Shown one piece after another: positions 8,063 through 16,052 of a stretch of DNA of 32,434 nucleotides (positions within the stretch are counted from its first letter, which is position 1; each line of letters begins with the position of its first letter). The DNA is from Saprospiraceae bacterium (GTDB lineage: Bacteria; Bacteroidota; Bacteroidia; Chitinophagales; Saprospiraceae): positions 1 to 32,434 of the forward strand of contig JAIXOO010000379.1 of NCBI GenBank assembly GCA_027486765.1, written 5' to 3'. Both the position numbers and the translations under genes were made by a program. Under the pieces are notes generated by a model. It saw only the letters and a program-made list of their open reading frames with translations. It made no database searches and was not told where the DNA came from.

Positions 8063-8827
8063 TTACAACATCATCCCTCCCGACAACTCAATCCGCTGCG
8101 CATTGATCCAACGCGCATCTTCCGTGCACAGGAAAGCGACAACTCCACCAATGTCTTCTGGCAAACCTACCCGGCCAAGTGCCGTCATTGAAGCGACCTG
8201 AGCGTTCAAAGCGGCATTGTCCCGCACCGCTCCTCCACCAAAATCAGTTTCAATGGCTCCTGGAGCAACTACATTGACCCTAATGCCTTTTGAGCCTAGT
8301 TCTTTCGCCTGGTATTTAGTCAAGGTTTCTATTGCGCCTTTCATCGAGCCGTAGGCGGCATACCCTGGGAAAGAGAAACGTGTCAATCCCGTAGAAATGT
8401 TGATGATTCCACCGCCTTCATTCATCAAGGGCAAAGCCTTTTGTGCCAGGAAGAAGCTACCTTTAAAATGGATATTCAACAGTTCATCAAACTGCTCCTC
8501 AGTGGTTTCCGCAAAGGAAGCATGGATGCCGATGCCCGCGTTGTTCACCAAAAAGTCAATTTTATCCGCATTGAAATGGGTTTCTAGGAGGGTTTCTACC
8601 TGGCCAAAAAATGCAGCCAAACCTTTCGTCTGCCCTACATTTAGTTGCAGCGCCGCAGCTTTTTGGCCCAGCGCTTCAATTTCTTGCACTACGGCCAGAG
8701 CTTCGTCCTGTTTGCTGTTGTAAGTTAAGATGACGTCGAGGCCTTTTTGAGCAATACGCAAAGCCATCTCCTTGCCGAGTCCACGGCTACCGCCCGTGAT
8801 CAGCGCAATTTTTGAATTGGATATCAT
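8063..8827 (-). CDS. SDR-family NAD(P)-dependent oxidoreductase
   Basis: 254 residues, the typical length of a classical short-chain dehydrogenase/reductase. The cofactor motif TGGSRGLG is at 11-18, LVNNAGIG marks the structural NNAG motif, the active-site Ser is in NISTGLTRF, and the catalytic Y-x3-K is in YAAYGSMKGAI. RVNVVAPGAIETDF is the usual post-catalytic loop and the protein ends with SGGMML. It reduces or oxidises a small carbonyl or hydroxyl compound in the cytoplasm; the substrate is not assignable. The AraC-family gene lies just upstream on the same strand, and two candidate AraC sites plus a TAGTTTTG promoter lie in the gap, so it is probably that regulator's target. Confidence 0.92.
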   Translation of the reverse strand: MISNSKIALITGGSRGLGKEMALRIAQKGLDVILTYNSKQDEALAVVQEIEALGQKAAALQLNVGQTKGLAAFFGQVETLLETHFNADKIDFLVNNAGIGIHASFAETTEEQFDELLNIHFKGSFFLAQKALPLMNEGGGIINISTGLTRFSFPGYAAYGSMKGAIETLTKYQAKELGSKGIRVNVVAPGAIETDFGGGAVRDNAALNAQVASMTALGRVGLPEDIGGVVAFLCTEDARWINAQRIELSGGMML

Positions 8828-8853
8828 TGTTTGAGTTGTTTAAAATGATACCA

Positions 8854-8921
8854 CAAAACTAAGGGCTTCTGATACCTCTGTAAATGCTGAAATCAAACCA
8901 ATAACTGCAAAAATCAAACAA
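8854..8921 (-). promoter_or_regulatory. SDR promoter with two 21-bp-spaced direct repeats
   Basis: On the minus strand TAGTTTTG (8854-8861) fits the Bacteroidota -7 box TAnnTTTG, and would start transcription near 8848. Plus-strand AAATCAAACCA (8890-8900) and AAATCAAACAA (8911-8921) are direct repeats 21 bp apart, two helical turns. They lie about 42-73 bp upstream of that start, the usual place for AraC activator sites. The same 11-mer recurs in the AraC gene's own promoter. Binding is inferred. Confidence 0.45.
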
Positions 8922-8928
8922 CAGAGAA

Positions 8929-9834
8929 TTAATTGGACGATTCTCGGAAAGTTTTAGGCGTAAGCTCTACCTGTTTTTTGAAAAAATTGATGAAATGGGG
9001 TGGCTCCTCAAAACCCAGGCTCCAGGCGATTTCGCCAATGTTCCAGTTGGTATGCATCAGCAACATTTTGGCTTCTTGTACCACTCGCTCGGCAATGATT
9101 TGGGAAGTGGTTTTGCCGGTAGTTTCTTTGAGTGCCCGGTTAAGGTGATTGACGTGTACGGCCAATTGTGTAGCAAAATCATTGGGCGAGCGGAAGGCAA
9201 TTTGTTGTCCATTGGATTCAATGGGGAACTGCCGTTCCAGCAATTCAGTAAACATGGAAGAGATACGCGTCGACGCATTGGAGGCTTCATACACCGAAAT
9301 TTGCGCGGGTTGTAACTTAAGCGCCAGGTGCACCAATTGCAGCACCAAAGTACGCATCACATCGTATTTGTATTGAAAATCGGAAGCCATTTCTTCGTGC
9401 ATTTGCAGGAAAATCAGGCGGATTGGCTCAATTTGGTCTTCAGTTAATTGGAACAAGGGCGTACCTCCGGGTTGAAAAACGGGATAGTCCTTGATGTTGC
9501 CAAAGTTGGTAAAAAATGACTCAGTGAAAATGCAAAAGTGCCCTGAGTAGGTGCTTTGCAGCGGCTCCCAATTGTAAGGAATCTGTGGATTGGCAAAAAG
9601 CAGGGTGGGGCCATTCGTTTCAACCACTTTATCGGCGTAGTGGGCGCGGTTTTCACCCAGGATGAAACTGATTTTGAAAAAATCCCTCCGGTTGTAAGGC
9701 ATGGGTTTGGCTTGTGGGCCATTAAAGTCGTCCAGCTTGAAGACATTGAAATGCCCTAAACCTTTTTTAAGGTTGTCGGGCATCCATTGAAGTTTGTTGC
9801 GGTAAAAGTCTTCGATGCTTTCGGTCTTGTTCAT
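8929..9834 (-). CDS. AraC-family transcriptional regulator
   Basis: 301 residues. The N-terminal part (about 1-180) is a cupin-type sensing domain as in Bacteroidota AraC regulators (GPTLLFANPQIPYNW, GHFCIFTESFF). The C-terminal part from about 205 has the two helix-turn-helix motifs: DFATQLAVHVNHLNRALKETTGKT, and NIGEIAWSLGFEEPPHFINFFKKQ, the AraC signature, followed by TPKTFRE. It is placed directly before the SDR gene on the same strand with a gap of about 100 bp. The shared AAATCAAACCA motif suggests that it controls both itself and the SDR gene. The inducer is unknown. Confidence 0.92.
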   Translation of the reverse strand: MNKTESIEDFYRNKLQWMPDNLKKGLGHFNVFKLDDFNGPQAKPMPYNRRDFFKISFILGENRAHYADKVVETNGPTLLFANPQIPYNWEPLQSTYSGHFCIFTESFFTNFGNIKDYPVFQPGGTPLFQLTEDQIEPIRLIFLQMHEEMASDFQYKYDVMRTLVLQLVHLALKLQPAQISVYEASNASTRISSMFTELLERQFPIESNGQQIAFRSPNDFATQLAVHVNHLNRALKETTGKTTSQIIAERVVQEAKMLLMHTNWNIGEIAWSLGFEEPPHFINFFKKQVELTPKTFRESSN

Positions 9835-9838
9835 GGAG

Positions 9839-9868
9839 CAAAGTTATAAAAATCAAACCATAATCAAA
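9839..9868 (-). promoter_or_regulatory. Candidate AraC-gene promoter
   Basis: On the minus strand a TTTG (9865-9868) is followed after 18 nt by TAACTTTG (9839-9846), a near-ideal Bacteroidota promoter. The ATG is at 9834, so transcription would begin at or within a few bases of the start codon, giving a leaderless or nearly leaderless mRNA. The plus-strand 11-mer AAATCAAACCA (9850-9860), also present upstream of the SDR gene, lies between the two boxes, where a bound regulator would repress. Confidence 0.45.
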
Positions 9869-9922
9869 ATCCATGGTTTTAAAGGCTATTAGGAATGAAA
9901 ACGAAATACATTGAAAAAATAT

Positions 9923-11119
9923 TCAGTACTTTCCCTTATTCATCCTCCACATCAATCCCCCCGAGATTTGAAACACCGAAGAGTCAATCTGGTCTCCATC
10001 TATAAACGCAGGTATGGTATGTTCAAAAAATGTAGAATAGCGAATGTACTGCCCCATTACCTGTAATTTCATTCTGGAATTCAAGGACTTATTCACCCCA
10101 ATCCCAGCCCTGAAACCAGTACCCATCGCCTGAAAAACGTGAAACGGTGTCTCATAATCCAGACTTGAATCATAAGGCGTATGGCTAAACTTGCGCGAAA
10201 GCGGCACTCCAATTTGTGCCCCCACTTGTACAAAAGGTTGCAATTTTTCAGTCCCAAAACGATACTGCACCAGTAGCGGAATATCCAGATACGTCAATGA
10301 AAATTTGATTCGATTAAAATACTCTGCATAAGTAAAATTGATGTTCACCGAATCTCGGAGCGTACTGCGTTGAAACAAATGCAAGCCCGTTTGAATGGCT
10401 AAATGTTTGCCCACTTGCAGTTCGACAGGGATACCAAAACTGAGCCCCAATTGATCGCGAAAACCTCCTCCTTTAAAATACCGCTCGGCAAAAAGGTTTT
10501 CTTCCATTCCCGTTGAACCCTGATTCAATCCTAACTGCAAGCCCAAATAAAGCTGGGCCGTTTTCTCCTTGTAGGTTTTTGGAGCGGTGCTAGGTCTGCT
10601 TTGGCCAGGATACTTACACTGGCAATAATCTTCACTCATCTCGATCAAAGAGCTGGAGGTGAAGCGGTACTGCTTGTTCTGCGCTTTAAAGCCGGCGCAC
10701 TTGTTTTGCAGGGCAGTCACTACACCAGATAAGGTTGTCAATTTAATGGCATAAAAAACACCTTCCTCTTCCAGGTAATACAAACTTGCTTCGCCAGCAC
10801 TGCGGTACAAATTAACCTTACATTCCAATAGTGTTGTCAGCCATTGGCAGCTTGCACTTTCAGGACAGTAGGGCACGTAGCGCTCCTGCTCGCCAATCCG
10901 CACTTCTTTGATCTGGTTCAGTTCAAAGGAGGTTTCTGATGCGTTTTCCGAGCTTTTAAAGCGCAAAGCTTTGTTGTTTTGAAATTGGGCAGCGATGAGA
11001 CCAGCTTTCGTTTCGCCGTTTTGTAACATGAGTTGGCCCGCTTGAAAGCTATTGCCCGATTGGGAAAATGCAGGAAAACAATGTAGAATACAAATACTGA
11101 GGAATAAGAATGTACGCAT
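9923..11119 (-). CDS. Secreted protein with C-terminal outer-membrane beta-barrel (PorT-like)
   Basis: 398 residues from ATG 11119. A longer frame to 11191 would run into the palindromic repeat and place 24 residues before the signal peptide, so it is rejected. The N-terminus MRTFLFLSICILHCFPAFSQ is a Sec signal peptide. A beta-rich domain (about 21-170) with four Cys (YCPESASCQW, LLECK, NKCAGF) is followed by a barrel domain. The barrel has alternating amphipathic strands (LYLGLQLGLNQG, GLSFGIPVELQVGKHLAIQTGLHLFQRS, YLDIPLLVQYRFG, LQPFVQVGAQIGVPLS) and ends in a strand before the terminal GKY. This is the PF13568 outer membrane beta-barrel type common in Bacteroidota. Function unknown. Confidence 0.82.
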   Translation of the reverse strand: MRTFLFLSICILHCFPAFSQSGNSFQAGQLMLQNGETKAGLIAAQFQNNKALRFKSSENASETSFELNQIKEVRIGEQERYVPYCPESASCQWLTTLLECKVNLYRSAGEASLYYLEEEGVFYAIKLTTLSGVVTALQNKCAGFKAQNKQYRFTSSSLIEMSEDYCQCKYPGQSRPSTAPKTYKEKTAQLYLGLQLGLNQGSTGMEENLFAERYFKGGGFRDQLGLSFGIPVELQVGKHLAIQTGLHLFQRSTLRDSVNINFTYAEYFNRIKFSLTYLDIPLLVQYRFGTEKLQPFVQVGAQIGVPLSRKFSHTPYDSSLDYETPFHVFQAMGTGFRAGIGVNKSLNSRMKLQVMGQYIRYSTFFEHTIPAFIDGDQIDSSVFQISGGLMWRMNKGKY

Positions 11120-11140
11120 GGTTTTGGGATTGAAGGATGA

Positions 11141-11298
11141 ATAATGTGCGACTTCTCCGAAGTCGTAAAAACATCTAAAACTACCTATCACTACAAATGC
11201 GCGACTTCTCCGAAGTCGATCCTGACCTCGGCGAGGTCACACATTTGTAGAAAATGATCATATAAAGGTTTTACGACTTCGGAGAAGTCGCACATTAT
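11141..11298. repeat. Nested palindromic cluster, GACTTCTCCGAAGTC family
   Basis: Four small palindromes are nested in 158 bp. GCGACTTCTCCGAAGTCG occurs at 11149-11166 and 11201-11218, its relative GACCTCGGCGAGGTC at 11224-11238, and the inverted form near 11274-11290. The outer copies lie in 30-bp perfect arms (11141-11170 with 11269-11298). The inner copies are enclosed by 9-bp arms (11191-11199 with 11242-11250). The cluster lies between two leftward genes. It resembles dispersed REP-like palindromes; no transposase was found nearby. Confidence 0.88.
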
Positions 11299-11323
11299 GT
11301 ATTCGTTCGTTCAAAATCAACCT

Positions 11324-14272
11324 TTATTGGTTTTTCTGAAAAGCCTGACTAGCCACCACCTTTTGTTGCGCATCATACACTTTCAGGTAATACTGTCCTG
11401 GTAGCAAAGTTCTCAGGGTCACTTCAGTGCTTTGGCTAAACGAAACAGTTGGTAAAACTCGCCGCCCCAAGCCATCGTACACCTCCAGGTTCAGATTATC
11501 CAGCGGCAACTGCACCTGCAAATAATCTGTACTTGGGTTGGGGTAAAGGGTCAATTTGGGCACATCACCTATAACCAGTTGTGGTGAGGCTACCTGCGCC
11601 AAATCTGCCGTTGGCTCATCAAACGTAGCCACATCCGGCATGGCCGTTTTCCAAAGCTCTTGCCCGATCTTGCCATTGTCGGCACGGAAGTACAATTCAT
11701 CGTGGAACATCGTTAATTCGCTGGGATTGGAGGAAGCTTTACCCTGATTCAAGTCAAAAAACAAATTGGCTGTGCCCGAACTGGAGGATAAATACCACAG
11801 CTCCCGCCCCGTGTTAGGTTCGGTAGCGTTAAAGAACAAAAATGAACCATTTACCAGCAATTCCTGTGGATTACTGCCTGCAAAACCGGGATTGATGTCC
11901 TGTACCAAGCTGGTTCCAACCTTCGTGCCATCGGTTTTCCACAACTCTCTTCCAGAAGCCCCATCGTCAGCGCTGAAATACACCAGGTTATTAAAAACCC
12001 TTAAATCGGTAGGATTGGAAGAGTTCACACCAGGGTTGATGTCTAGCACCAGGCTACTCACTTTGGTTAGGGTATCGTAGCTCCACAGCTCCTGGCCACT
12101 GAGTTGAGCATATCCGTTGAACAAAACTTTTCCTTTGTAGCCCACGACTTGATCGCTGTATCCATTATGGACCAGCTCAACGCTTGTGCCATTGGTACGC
12201 CAGGTTTGGATGTTGAAGTTGTTGTCGATGATGCTGAAATAGGCATACCTACCAACGCGGGTGATGTTTTGAAAATAGCCCGAACCCAGTGTTCCTGGAT
12301 TCAGATCAGCCAACAGGTAAGTCCCGGCCGCCGTACCATTCGTACGCCAGAATTCTATCCCAGAACTGCCATTGTCCGCTTTAAAAATGAGGATGCTATC
12401 GCCAAAGGTACCTGCTTCACCAAAAAAAATAGGCTGAGAAGATGCTGCGCCTGGCCAAATGTCTTTCAATAGTTTGGTTCCGGCACCGGTGCCGTCGCTG
12501 ATCCAGAGTTCACTACCTTGTTCAGGGGTTTGACCACCAAAAAGCACCTTGTCTTTGAGTTTGCCCATTTTGACTGAAACCACTCCTGACAAATTTCCAG
12601 GGTTTACGTCTTTGACCAAAACCCCTTTTTCGTTAAATACCATGCTGCGCCACAACTCCCGGCCAGCCGATTCACTGGTAGCCGCAAAAGTAAAGTTGAG
12701 GTCTTTCAGGGGAAGGAAGCCGGTTGGGAAGCTACTGCCCTGGCCAGGATTGAGGTCAGCAAGCAGCACTGTACTAAAAGGAAGTCCTTTGCTTACCCAT
12801 AGTTCATGTCCTGTAGCAGGTTGGGTGGCGTTGAAAATGAGGTAGCCTTGGTGTACAAAAAAGTTGCCTGGGTTCGAGTCGCCATTGGTGCTGTTCAACA
12901 CCTTAACCAGATTGGTTTTATCAGTGCCATTGCTCATCCATAGCTCTTGGCCCTGCTGCTCATTTTCAGCGTTAAAAAACAGCCGTCCACTTGCAGCTGC
13001 CATGCTGCGAATGCCAGGTGAACCTTTACCGGGATAAATATCTTTGAGCAATCGGGGTGCCGTTTGTGCCGTATTGCGGATCGCCCACAATTCCGTTCCC
13101 CGCTGAGCGTCTCTGGCCATGAAATAAAATACATTGGCGGAAACGAGCCCTTGCAGGAATTTTCCGTCAAGGTAGCCAGGCTCAGACAATGTTTTGACCT
13201 TGAGCTGACGCGAGCCAAACACATCAAAATACCAAAGTTCGTCGGAGCGGATACTATCGTTGTACACAAGGGTAAAAACCCCTCGATCAAAAGCCTGTAC
13301 CGAGCGGAATTGGCTACTACTTTGTTCACTGGAAAAGTAATTACCCGTTGGGCGGGTGCCGTTGGTTGTGCCATCGCTGCGCCACACCTCTGCGCCACCG
13401 TTGGTGGTATGGGCTACAAAAAAAAGCGTCTGGTCGTTCACCGTCAGGTGTTGTGCTGCGCTACTCGTTGATCCGGGCAACACATCCAGGTATATACTGG
13501 CCGTGTTGCCATCGGTAGACCAAATCTCCTGCCCATAAACGCCTTCGCGAGCAATAAACAGCAGTTTTCCTTTGTACAAACGCATGCCTGAAGCCATCGG
13601 GTTGCTGCCTGTAAATTCCTGGAGCAATTGGGTACTGGCATTGGTGCCTTTGCTGCTCCACAACTGTACTGTTCCCGTAAAGTGACGACTACTGAAAACC
13701 AGGGTATTGTCCACACTCCCCATCTCAATCGGCTGTAACAACTCGGGCAAGCTGGTCACCAAATCGACCTGGGTGGAATTGGCGCGAATTTTCCACAACT
13801 CGCCCCCATTGTTCACTTTAATCCAAAAGAAAATTTCGCTTCCCGCACGGGTAAATAAACCATGATTGCCCAAATTAGCATCATTTATGCCCGTAAAATC
13901 TTTCAGGGCTTGTAATTGGCCATTTAAAAGATTGTACCGCCACAAGGTTACCGTCGTGCCTTGATGTGTGAGAAAATAAGCCCGTTCGTTGATCACTTCC
14001 AGGGAAAGGTAATTGCCGCTGGTCGTGCCTTTTGCAGCATCAAGGATCAGTTTGGTCCCCGCCGCAGTGCCATCGCTGTAAAATAGTTCCAGCCCATAAT
14101 CCGCGCTATTGGCCAAAAAAACTACACCTCCGGGAGCAGTACGAATGAAATGTGGATTGGATCCTCGGGCCAATGGGTTGATGTCGGCTACGAGGGTTTG
14201 TGCAGCGGCAAAGCGAGTGGCCAGAAATAGGCTACTCAAGCTGAGGCATAGCAACAGGCTTGTCTTTTTCAT
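11324..14272 (-). CDS. ELWxxDGT-repeat protein with T9SS type A sorting domain
   Basis: 982 residues. The N-terminal Sec signal is MKKTSLLLCLSLSSLFLATRFAAAQ. The body consists of about thirteen repeats of 45-60 residues carrying ELWxxDGT or a variant (ELFYSDGT, EVWRSDGT, ELWISDGT, EFWRTNGT, ELWKTDGT), each preceded by an LLKDINPG-like strand. Together they predict one or more beta-propellers. The last ~75 residues (LTLYPNPSTDYLQVQLP ... LLPGQYYLKVYDAQQKVVASQAFQK) are a type A C-terminal domain for type IX secretion. The protein is therefore expected to be exported across the outer membrane and anchored or released at the cell surface. The role of ELWxxDGT proteins is not established; adhesion or surface display is a guess. 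Confidence 0.93.
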   Translation of the reverse strand: MKKTSLLLCLSLSSLFLATRFAAAQTLVADINPLARGSNPHFIRTAPGGVVFLANSADYGLELFYSDGTAAGTKLILDAAKGTTSGNYLSLEVINERAYFLTHQGTTVTLWRYNLLNGQLQALKDFTGINDANLGNHGLFTRAGSEIFFWIKVNNGGELWKIRANSTQVDLVTSLPELLQPIEMGSVDNTLVFSSRHFTGTVQLWSSKGTNASTQLLQEFTGSNPMASGMRLYKGKLLFIAREGVYGQEIWSTDGNTASIYLDVLPGSTSSAAQHLTVNDQTLFFVAHTTNGGAEVWRSDGTTNGTRPTGNYFSSEQSSSQFRSVQAFDRGVFTLVYNDSIRSDELWYFDVFGSRQLKVKTLSEPGYLDGKFLQGLVSANVFYFMARDAQRGTELWAIRNTAQTAPRLLKDIYPGKGSPGIRSMAAASGRLFFNAENEQQGQELWMSNGTDKTNLVKVLNSTNGDSNPGNFFVHQGYLIFNATQPATGHELWVSKGLPFSTVLLADLNPGQGSSFPTGFLPLKDLNFTFAATSESAGRELWRSMVFNEKGVLVKDVNPGNLSGVVSVKMGKLKDKVLFGGQTPEQGSELWISDGTGAGTKLLKDIWPGAASSQPIFFGEAGTFGDSILIFKADNGSSGIEFWRTNGTAAGTYLLADLNPGTLGSGYFQNITRVGRYAYFSIIDNNFNIQTWRTNGTSVELVHNGYSDQVVGYKGKVLFNGYAQLSGQELWSYDTLTKVSSLVLDINPGVNSSNPTDLRVFNNLVYFSADDGASGRELWKTDGTKVGTSLVQDINPGFAGSNPQELLVNGSFLFFNATEPNTGRELWYLSSSSGTANLFFDLNQGKASSNPSELTMFHDELYFRADNGKIGQELWKTAMPDVATFDEPTADLAQVASPQLVIGDVPKLTLYPNPSTDYLQVQLPLDNLNLEVYDGLGRRVLPTVSFSQSTEVTLRTLLPGQYYLKVYDAQQKVVASQAFQKNQ

Positions 14273-14375
14273 GGTATTACAACAGTGTCTATCAGGATTG
14301 CTTGCAGCAGGAGGTGGGGATACGGCAAGTAACCTGGTGTTTAACGATATACTGTTGCAATTTAAGAGAAATGAA

Positions 14376-14795
14376 TTATTTATCCAAAATATTTGTCTCC
14401 CAGGTAATCTTCGCCGTTTTTTCCAAAATCTTTGCCACCGAGCAATACTTTTCCATCGACATGTCCACTGCCCTTTTGGCTTTGTCTACATCCAGATCGC
14501 CATACAGGTTAAAGGTTACATGAATATCGGTAAACAGCGCTGGCGTTTTGTCTTTTTCCCGTTCCCCATTCAGGGTCACTTTGATGTCATCGAGTGGTTG
14601 GCGCATTTTGCGCAAAATATCGATCACATCAATGGAACTACAAGCCCCCAGGCTACTCAGCAGCATCTCCATCGGGCGCATGCCTTTGCCACCGCCGCCA
14701 ATGGCTGGCGAAGCGTCGGTTTCTACGGTATTTCCTTGTTCGTTGGTCGCCTTCAGATTGAAGGCATCGTCGAGACGTTCGAGTTGAATGAGCAT
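14376..14795 (-). CDS. OsmC-family peroxiredoxin-like protein
   Basis: 139 residues, the normal OsmC length. The two redox cysteines are present: C52 in LLSSLGACSSIDVIDIL and C118 in MEKYCSVAKIL. The GGGGKGMRPMEMLL loop before the first Cys is typical of the YhfA-like branch. OsmC proteins reduce organic hydroperoxides through this thiol pair in the cytoplasm, although the YhfA-like branch is less well characterised. It is followed by palindromic element 2; metX, further upstream on the same strand, may be co-transcribed with it. Confidence 0.9.
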   Translation of the reverse strand: MLIQLERLDDAFNLKATNEQGNTVETDASPAIGGGGKGMRPMEMLLSSLGACSSIDVIDILRKMRQPLDDIKVTLNGEREKDKTPALFTDIHVTFNLYGDLDVDKAKRAVDMSMEKYCSVAKILEKTAKITWETNILDK

Positions 14796-14808
14796 TTGTT
14801 TGGATTGT

Positions 14809-14924
14809 AAGGTTTAGGGAGGGTGAGAAGGTGTAGGGAGGTTTAGGCTACCGCGAGCGATTTTGACAATGTACTTCTCTGAGTCCCTGCGGTAGCCTAA
14901 ACCTTCTCAACCTCCCTAAACCTT
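14809..14924. repeat. Palindromic element 2: shared GCTACCGC core, GGTTTAGGGAGG-type arms
   Basis: Left arm 14809-14854 pairs with right arm 14889-14924. The inner ends are GGCTACCGC/GCGGTAGCC, the core shared with the elements at 7918 and 16101, around a ~34-bp loop. The arms consist of GGTTTAGGGAGG-like words. The left arm has one extra 10-bp unit (TGTAGGGAGG, at or near 14832-14841) with no counterpart on the right, plus one mismatch. It sits in the gap between metX and the OsmC gene, both leftward. Confidence 0.88.
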
Positions 14925-14936
14925 CCTCAACACTAA

Positions 14937-16043
14937 TTAGAATTTTTCCGACCCCGGCAGCGCCACATTCGACACCGTCCAAGCCTGCGAAGGCCTGGGA
15001 CTGGCATCTACCTTAGCTTCCGGGGAGAATAAAAAAAGGCGGATCAAGGTTTCAATGCGTTGAAATTCAACCAAAAAACCATCGTGCCCATAAATACTTT
15101 CCAATACGGTATACTGCGCACCAGTAATGCCTTTGGCAATTTGCTCCTGCTCCCGGATAGGAAACAACAAATCCGAAGCAATGCCAACCACCAGTGTATT
15201 CGCCTTTACCGCCTGGAGTGCTTTTTCTACTCCTCCCCTACCTCGGCCCACGTTATGGCTGTCCATTGCGCGGCTCAGTGTCAGGTAAGAGAAAACATTA
15301 AAACGCCGCCAAAGTTTTAAACCCTGATAGCGTTGATATGAACTTGCCCGAAAATCTTCGAGTTTATCGGCATCATCCGTTTGTGACAACTGATACGTGT
15401 CGTAACTGCGGTAGGACAACATGGCAATGGAGCGCGCAGTTTCCAGGCCTTTTTTTCCCGCTTCGGGGTTGTTTTCTTCCGACAAGGTACTGTCCGCATA
15501 AATGGCCATCCGCTGCGATTCGTTGAAAGCGATACCCCAGGGCGAGTGCAGGGCATTGGTGGCCAAAAGCACGAGGTGCTCAAACAAATCCGGCTTTTGA
15601 ATGGCCCACTCCAGCACTTGCTGGCCGCCCATTGAGCCGCCTAAGGCGACATGGATTTTTTGGATGCCCAGTTCTTCTCGGAGCAATTCGTGCGCCGCCA
15701 CCATATCTCGTACGGTAACCAGCGGGAAACTGTGCCCATAGGCTTTGCCGTTGAGAGGATTGATGCTCAAAGGCCCAGTACTTCCGTAGCAAGAGCCCAG
15801 CATGTTGGCACAAACGATGAAATATTTTTCAGGGTCAAAAATTTTGCCCACGCCTACCAATCCATCCCACCAGTCTGCTGCCTCGGAATTGCCCGTAAGG
15901 GCATGGCAAACCCACACGACATTGTCGCCGGTAGTGGAAAGTTGACCATAGGTATGGTATGCGATTTCGATTTCTGGCAGCGTAGTGCCACATTCCAAAT
16001 GGAAAGCTTGTGCAAGCTTCCAAAGTTTGGGTGATTCGGCCAT
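14937..16043 (-). CDS. metX: Homoserine O-acetyltransferase
   Basis: 368 residues, alpha/beta-hydrolase fold. MetX transfers acetyl from acetyl-CoA to homoserine, the committed step of methionine synthesis by direct sulfhydrylation. Diagnostic segments are NVVWVCHALTGNSEA, the oxyanion region NMLGSCYGSTGP, the nucleophile elbow GGSMGGQQ with catalytic Ser, the catalytic Asp in GIASDLLFP and the catalytic His in YGHDGFLVE. The length and motifs fit bona fide MetX rather than a generic hydrolase. The upstream leader is a SAM-I riboswitch with a well-formed promoter, which independently supports the methionine-pathway assignment. A short extension (KVDASPRPSQ...) follows the catalytic domain. 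Confidence 0.95.
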   Translation of the reverse strand: MAESPKLWKLAQAFHLECGTTLPEIEIAYHTYGQLSTTGDNVVWVCHALTGNSEAADWWDGLVGVGKIFDPEKYFIVCANMLGSCYGSTGPLSINPLNGKAYGHSFPLVTVRDMVAAHELLREELGIQKIHVALGGSMGGQQVLEWAIQKPDLFEHLVLLATNALHSPWGIAFNESQRMAIYADSTLSEENNPEAGKKGLETARSIAMLSYRSYDTYQLSQTDDADKLEDFRASSYQRYQGLKLWRRFNVFSYLTLSRAMDSHNVGRGRGGVEKALQAVKANTLVVGIASDLLFPIREQEQIAKGITGAQYTVLESIYGHDGFLVEFQRIETLIRLFLFSPEAKVDASPRPSQAWTVSNVALPGSEKF

Positions 16044-16052
16044 TGACTTTAA

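Noticed and set aside
14109-14810. 233-codon plus-strand frame
   Set aside because: It runs antisense across the ELWxxDGT and OsmC genes, both of which have clear motifs.
15405-15416. CTGCGGTAGG, similar to the palindrome core, inside metX
   Set aside because: It encodes conserved residues, has no inverted partner, and is probably coincidental.
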